Origin: Ilumatobacteraceae bacterium
Lineage (GTDB): Bacteria > Actinomycetota > Acidimicrobiia > Acidimicrobiales > Ilumatobacteraceae
Assembly (NCBI GenBank): GCA_033344875.1
Contig: JAWPMO010000001.1
Location: 1,327,595 to 1,391,594 of the forward strand
Reading direction: 5' to 3'
Length of the DNA stretch: 64,000 bases
Shown here: positions 59,815-64,000 of the stretch, one piece after another
Numbering within the stretch: position 1 is the first letter of the stretch
Layout: each line of letters begins with the position of its first letter
Made by a program: the position numbers and the translations under genes
The notes under the pieces: model-generated
Told to the model about the DNA's origin: nothing
Database searches by the model: none
The model's input: the letters and a program-made list of their open reading frames with translations, nothing else

Positions 59815-62802
59815 ATGCACTTCGGTGTGCTCGGCCCTCTCGAGGTTGATGTCGGCACCGGCGGGGCGGCGCTCGGCCGTCGCAAGCAGCGTGGGCTCCT
59901 CGCCGTCCTGCTCACCGCCCGCAACACCACGGTGCCGATCGATCGGCTGATCGATCTGCTGTGGGACGACGAGCCTCCCCCGCAGGCCATGGCGTCGGTC
60001 CAGGCCTATGTCTCCAATCTGCGTCGGCTGCTCGAACCCGATCGCCGACTGCGCGCGCCGGCCACTCGGCTCGTGAGCCGACCGCCGGGGTATTCGCTGG
60101 TCGTCGCGCCCGGCGAACTCGACGCCGACCGCTTCGCATCGCTCGTCGAGGCCGGCGCTCGGGCACGTGACGCGAACGAACTGGCCCAGGCCCGACGACT
60201 CGTCGCGGAGGGCCTGCAACTGTGGCGAGGCCCGGCGTACGGCGAGTTCGCCCACCACTCGTTCGCGGTCGCCGAGGCGACCCGGCTCGAAGCGCTCCGG
60301 CACTCGGCGATCGAGGACCTCCTCGACATCCGGCTGGCCGAGGGCGACCACCACGCGGTCGCCGCCGATGCCGAGGTGCTCGTGGCCGAACACCCCCTTC
60401 GTGAGCGTGGCTGGGAGCTGCTCATGGTCGCGCTGTACCGGGCCGGACGCCAGGGTGACGCGCTCCGGGCGTTCCAGCGGGCGCGGGAGGTGCTCGGTGA
60501 AGAGCTCGGGGTCGACCCGTCGCCGCGGCTCCGCTCGCTCGAGGCCGACGTCCTCGCCCAATCCCCGATCCTCGACGTCCCCGCGCGGCCCGTGGCGGCG
60601 CGTTCCGTCACCGCGTCGACGCCCCCTGACGGCCTCGTCGGCGACGCCGATCGGCCGCCGATCGTGGGGCGCGACCTCGAGTTGGGACGCCTCACCGCGG
60701 CGCTCGACCGGGCCCGGACCGGGTCGGGGGCGGTGATCGTGATCGACGGCGAAGCCGGTGTGGGCAAGTCGGCGTTGGCGCTGACGCTCGCGAATGCCGC
60801 GGCCGCGAGCGGCATGTCCGTCGGCATCGGCCACAGCCCCGAGACCCGAGATGCACCGGCGCTCTGGCCGTGGGCCCAGGTGCTGCGCCAACTCGGCGGC
60901 GAGCGGGACGCCGGGGAGGATGCGGGCATCATCGGTTCGACCGGCATGATCGGTGACGACGACGCGGCGCCGGCCGCGCGCCGGACCCGAGTCGTGCGTC
61001 GGATCGTCGACCACGCGAAGGCGGCTCCGACGCTCGTCGTCATCGACGACGTCCAGTGGTCGGACGGGCCGTCGCACCACGTGCTGCGCCTGCTCGCCGA
61101 CGAGGCGGCATCAGCGGCCCTCCTCGTCATCGCCACCCGACGGGTTCCGGCCGACGACGAGGACCCGGCGCTCGTGGAGACCATGGCCCATCTCGTGCGG
61201 GCGAGGGCGAGCGATCGGATCCATCTCCGCCCGCTCGATGCCGATGCCGGCACCCGCCTCGTCCGCGACATCGCCGGTCCGCTGTCCGATGAACTCGCCG
61301 CCACGATCCACGAGCGGTCGGGGGGCAACCCCTTCTACGCGGTCGAATTGGCACGGTTGGTCACGGCCGAGGGGCCGGCAGCCAGCGGCGGCGTTCCGGC
61401 TACGGTCCGCGACGTCGTCCGACGTCGACTCGCCCGGCTGCCCGAGCAGGCCGTTGCGGTCATCTCGATCGCGGCGGTGCTCGGCACCGACGTCGAGCCG
61501 AGGGTCGTCGCCCATGTCGCCGGCCTCGACCTCGACCCCGTGCTCGACCTGCTCGACCTCGCCGTCGTCGTCGGTCTCCTGACCGAGGGCGGCACGGCGA
61601 CCACGTTCCGATTCACCCACGACCTGCTGCGCACCACGGTCGAAGCGACGCTCCCCGCCGCACGGCGGGCCCGTCTCCATGCCGCTGCCGTCGGCGCGAT
61701 CGAGGCGATCCACGGCGACGCCCCGTCCCACGTGCACGCCCTCGCCCGACACGCGCTCGCGGCGGTCGTCGTCACCGGACCACAGGCGGCGATCGACCAC
61801 GTCATCGCGAGCGGCCGTGCGGCGCAGTGGGCACTCGACCTCGACACGGCTGCGAAGCAGTATCAATCGGCATCCGAGCTCGTGTCGGCGCAACCTCGCC
61901 ACGACGCTGCGCTCGCGTCGCGGCTGTCGATCATCGGCGCCCAGACCGGATTCCTCATCCACGGCCGGACCGCGGCGGTCGAAGCGAGTTTCCGGTCCGT
62001 CAGGTCCCACCACGAGGGGCGCGGCGGCGACCGTGAACTCTGGGCCGCGCTCGGGTGGGGCAGCTATGCGCCGCTCTGGGGCGACTTCGAGGCCGCGGCC
62101 GAATGCGCCGGGTGGCTCCGCAGCCTCGACGACGGCCGGGTGGACGTCCAGCGTGCGATCAGCGCGGCGCGGTATCTGGAGGCCTTCGGGGCCTGGACCG
62201 GATCGATCGAGACCGCCCGCCCCGGGCTCGACGCCTCGATCGGCGAACCGAACTTCGGTGTCGGCCCGGCGATCCGCCGCGGCCTGCTCGCCGTCCTCGA
62301 CGTGATCGCCGGTCAGGGCGATGAGGCGTTCGGCACGGCGGCGATCGCGATGCGGGACGCGACGCTCGGCGGCGCCTGGTCGGGACGGGCGGCCGAGCCG
62401 CCGGGTACCGGACCGTGGGTCGCAGCGTGGACCGGCGCGTTCGCTGCGCTCGCGCTCGCACTGGTCTCCGACGAGGGCCTCCCGATCCGCGACGTGGTCC
62501 AGTCGGCCCGGACGACGGGCGCCGGCATCCGATTCACCGACCTGGTACTCGCCGCCGCGGCCCACGCCGCCGACGCCCTCGACGGAGACGACGGGGCGAT
62601 CGAGCAGCTGGCCGACGCCCGGGCGGCGCTCGCCGCCGGCGACGACGGGTTGTTCGGCCTCCCTCTGAGCATCGTCGAGCTCCGGGTTCGACAATGCCAC
62701 CGGCGGGCGGGCACCCGATTCGGGTCCGAGATCAGCGCCGAGATCCGACGCACCGGGCAGACCGGATGGCAGCCCGTCCTCGACGCCGTCCAGGGCGGGT
62801 GA
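59815..62802 (+). CDS. BTAD/AfsR-type transcriptional regulator with AAA ATPase domain
   Basis: 995 residues. An OmpR-like winged helix (about 1-95, LGPLEVDVG ... RPPGYSLVV) and a bacterial transcriptional activator domain (about 100-250, ARRLVAEGLQLWRGPAYGEF) form a SARP-like head. An AAA-16-type ATPase follows: Walker A GEAGVGKSALA near 318, TLVVIDDVQW as Walker B, and GNPFYAVELARL. The last 350 residues are helical repeats (TPR-like), with no terminal LuxR helix-turn-helix. AfsR-like regulators control secondary metabolism; no cluster is visible here, and the adjacent dehydrogenase is a possible target. Confidence 0.88.
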   Translation: MHFGVLGPLEVDVGTGGAALGRRKQRGLLAVLLTARNTTVPIDRLIDLLWDDEPPPQAMASVQAYVSNLRRLLEPDRRLRAPATRLVSRPPGYSLVVAPGELDADRFASLVEAGARARDANELAQARRLVAEGLQLWRGPAYGEFAHHSFAVAEATRLEALRHSAIEDLLDIRLAEGDHHAVAADAEVLVAEHPLRERGWELLMVALYRAGRQGDALRAFQRAREVLGEELGVDPSPRLRSLEADVLAQSPILDVPARPVAARSVTASTPPDGLVGDADRPPIVGRDLELGRLTAALDRARTGSGAVIVIDGEAGVGKSALALTLANAAAASGMSVGIGHSPETRDAPALWPWAQVLRQLGGERDAGEDAGIIGSTGMIGDDDAAPAARRTRVVRRIVDHAKAAPTLVVIDDVQWSDGPSHHVLRLLADEAASAALLVIATRRVPADDEDPALVETMAHLVRARASDRIHLRPLDADAGTRLVRDIAGPLSDELAATIHERSGGNPFYAVELARLVTAEGPAASGGVPATVRDVVRRRLARLPEQAVAVISIAAVLGTDVEPRVVAHVAGLDLDPVLDLLDLAVVVGLLTEGGTATTFRFTHDLLRTTVEATLPAARRARLHAAAVGAIEAIHGDAPSHVHALARHALAAVVVTGPQAAIDHVIASGRAAQWALDLDTAAKQYQSASELVSAQPRHDAALASRLSIIGAQTGFLIHGRTAAVEASFRSVRSHHEGRGGDRELWAALGWGSYAPLWGDFEAAAECAGWLRSLDDGRVDVQRAISAARYLEAFGAWTGSIETARPGLDASIGEPNFGVGPAIRRGLLAVLDVIAGQGDEAFGTAAIAMRDATLGGAWSGRAAEPPGTGPWVAAWTGAFAALALALVSDEGLPIRDVVQSARTTGAGIRFTDLVLAAAAHAADALDGDDGAIEQLADARAALAAGDDGLFGLPLSIVELRVRQCHRRAGTRFGSEISAEIRRTGQTGWQPVLDAVQGG

Positions 62803-62825
62803 CCGCGCCCGCTCGCCATCACGGG

Positions 62826-62854
62826 TTGATGACCGTACATTGTACGGGTACAGT
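62826..62854 (+). promoter_or_regulatory. Promoter of the quinone-oxidoreductase-like gene
   Basis: -35 TTGATG (62826-62831), 17-base spacer, -10 TACAGT (62849-62854). The first palindrome fills the spacer. Confidence 0.65.
62833..62847. promoter_or_regulatory. Palindromic operator 1 (TetR type)
   Basis: CCGTACATTGTACGG, perfect 7-base arms around one base, between -35 and -10. Typical size and place for a TetR-family repressor site. Confidence 0.65.
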
Positions 62855-62866
62855 GTCCGAGTGAAC

Positions 62867-62879
62867 CGTACTTAGTACG
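62867..62879. promoter_or_regulatory. Palindromic operator 2 (TetR type)
   Basis: CGTACTTAGTACG, perfect 6-base arms around one base, 33 bp centre-to-centre from operator 1 and just after the predicted transcription start. A weaker GTAC-like copy lies between them (62848-62858). Confidence 0.6.
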
Positions 62880-62917
62880 ATCATGCCATCGACACCCACG
62901 ACACCAGGACGCCAGCC

Positions 62918-63991
62918 ATGACGATCATCAGCCACGACCTCCCGACCACCACCGACACCGACAGCAGCCGCACCACGAGCGATGCCGGAGCCACGACCAT
63001 GCGTGCCGTCGTCCAGGACCGCTACGGATCGGCCGACGCGCTCGAACTGCGGACCGTCGATCGTCCCGTCGTCGCTCCGTCACAGGTCCTGATCGAGGTC
63101 CATGCCGCCGGCGTCGACCGTGGGGTCGAACATCTGATGACCGGCCGGCCGTACGCGGTCCGACTCGGCTTCGGGCTGACGAAGCCGAAGCAACCGGTTC
63201 CGGGCCTCGACGTCGCCGGACGCGTCGTCGCCGTCGGCGACGAGGTCACCCGGTTCCGCGTCGGAGACCGAGTGTTCGGCATCGCGATCGGCGCCTACGC
63301 CGAATACGCCGCCGCCGAGGAAGCCAAGCTCTCCACGATTCCCGACGGCATCACGATGGAGCAGGCAGGTGTCGCCACGGTCTCCGGCATCACGGCTCTC
63401 CAGGCCCTCACCGACGTCGGCCGGGTCGAAGCCGGTCAGCACGTCCTCGTGCTCGGCGCGTCGGGCGGCGTCGGCACCTACGCCGTGCAGATCGCGAAGG
63501 CGTTGGGTGCCGAGGTCACCGGCGTCGCCGGCACCGCCAAGGTCGAGTTGGTCCGTTCACTCGGCGCCGACCACGTCATCGACTACACCACCGACGACTT
63601 CGTCGACGGGCCCACCCGCTACGACCTCATCATCGACATCGGCGGCCGCAACAGCATCCGCCGCCTGCGTCGGGTGCTGACCCCGGCCGGCACCCTCGTG
63701 ATCGTCGGTGGTGAGGAAGGCGGCACGTGGACCGGCGGCATCGGCCGTCAGATCCGAGCCACGCTGCTCTCGCCGTTGCTCCGGCAGCGCCTCACGATGT
63801 TCCTCAGCACGGAGCACCACTCGTTCATCGACCGTCTCGCCGATCACCTGGCCTCGGGCGAGGTCGTGCCGGCGATCGGCGATCGGTTCCCCCTCGACCG
63901 GACCGCCGACGCGCTCCGCCGACTCGGTTCCGGTGGCACGATGGGCAAGTCCGTCATCGTCGTCCGCGACGCCGCCCCGGCGACGTCGTGA
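62918..63991 (+). CDS. Zinc-independent MDR oxidoreductase (quinone reductase-like)
   Basis: 357 residues. The N-terminal 27 residues are Ser/Thr-rich and not part of the fold. MRAVVQDRYGSADALELRTV opens the MDR fold, and LVLGASGGVGTYAVQIAKALG is the cofactor motif. No catalytic zinc cysteines, so it is of the quinone oxidoreductase/zeta-crystallin branch, using NADPH to reduce enones or quinones. An ATG at 62999 would skip the odd N-terminus. Repression by a TetR protein is indicated by the operators; the regulator may lie beyond the window end. Confidence 0.87.
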   Translation: MTIISHDLPTTTDTDSSRTTSDAGATTMRAVVQDRYGSADALELRTVDRPVVAPSQVLIEVHAAGVDRGVEHLMTGRPYAVRLGFGLTKPKQPVPGLDVAGRVVAVGDEVTRFRVGDRVFGIAIGAYAEYAAAEEAKLSTIPDGITMEQAGVATVSGITALQALTDVGRVEAGQHVLVLGASGGVGTYAVQIAKALGAEVTGVAGTAKVELVRSLGADHVIDYTTDDFVDGPTRYDLIIDIGGRNSIRRLRRVLTPAGTLVIVGGEEGGTWTGGIGRQIRATLLSPLLRQRLTMFLSTEHHSFIDRLADHLASGEVVPAIGDRFPLDRTADALRRLGSGGTMGKSVIVVRDAAPATS

Positions 63992-64000
63992 ACGCGGGCA

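Noticed and set aside
59326-61080. A 584-codon minus-strand frame opposite the BTAD regulator
   Set aside because: The plus-strand regulator has clear domains; the minus frame is low-complexity.

Overview
The window is about 64 kb of a very GC-rich, gene-dense chromosome of an actinobacterium. Three things point that way. The order nrdR - LysM protein - lexA matches the nrdR/Rv2719c/lexA locus of mycobacteria. A mycothione reductase and a PIG-L deacetylase of the MshB/Mca type suggest mycothiol metabolism. A B12-dependent ribonucleotide reductase, a KorAB 2-oxoacid oxidoreductase and a UvrD2-like helicase are also typical. The overall gene style suggests Acidimicrobiia (Ilumatobacter-like), but that is an inference. 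I see no tRNA or rRNA genes, CRISPR arrays, insertion sequences, prophage or integrase: this looks like core chromosome.

Layout. 1-9.7 kb: a thiolase cut by the window edge, a PIG-L deacetylase, two membrane proteins, thymidine kinase, an ATP-dependent DNA ligase and a divergent family-A DNA polymerase, then a DUF2207-like membrane protein. 9.9-17 kb: korAB, a DUF3048 lipoprotein, a DUF429-like protein, a hemolysin III protein and a membrane glycosyltransferase. 17-27 kb: a UvrD-like helicase with a long N-terminal extension, a secreted M15 peptidase with three C-terminal repeats, GlpD, a two-component system and an alcohol dehydrogenase. 27-33 kb: nrdJ, a RibD-like reductase, nrdR, a LysM protein and lexA. 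33-41 kb: dapC, hflX and dapF, an unusual ketosynthase-fold protein, miaA and miaB. 41-47 kb: mycothione reductase, a three-gene operon (small membrane protein, zinc alcohol dehydrogenase, enolase-superfamily enzyme), a VOC protein and recA. 47-57 kb: a GGDEF-EAL protein, two membrane proteins, a four-gene ABC exporter, a class III aminotransferase and an amidohydrolase. 57-64 kb: a flavin reductase with an N-terminal tandem repeat, a lipoprotein, a membrane protein, a BTAD/AfsR-type regulator and a quinone-oxidoreductase-like enzyme behind two palindromic operators.

The regulatory DNA is the most informative part. The lexA/LysM intergenic region carries six LexA-type motifs arranged over two divergent promoters. 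recA has a perfect LexA box, shared with the divergent GGDEF-EAL gene. nrdJ has a strong promoter followed by two NrdR-type boxes 42 bp apart, and its repressor gene nrdR lies about 1.2 kb away. At least a dozen genes have a TAnnnT hexamer ending 6-8 nt before the start codon, the signature of leaderless mRNAs. SOS response, division control and dNTP supply thus appear wired together here. Long open frames opposite the real genes are GC-bias shadows and were left out.
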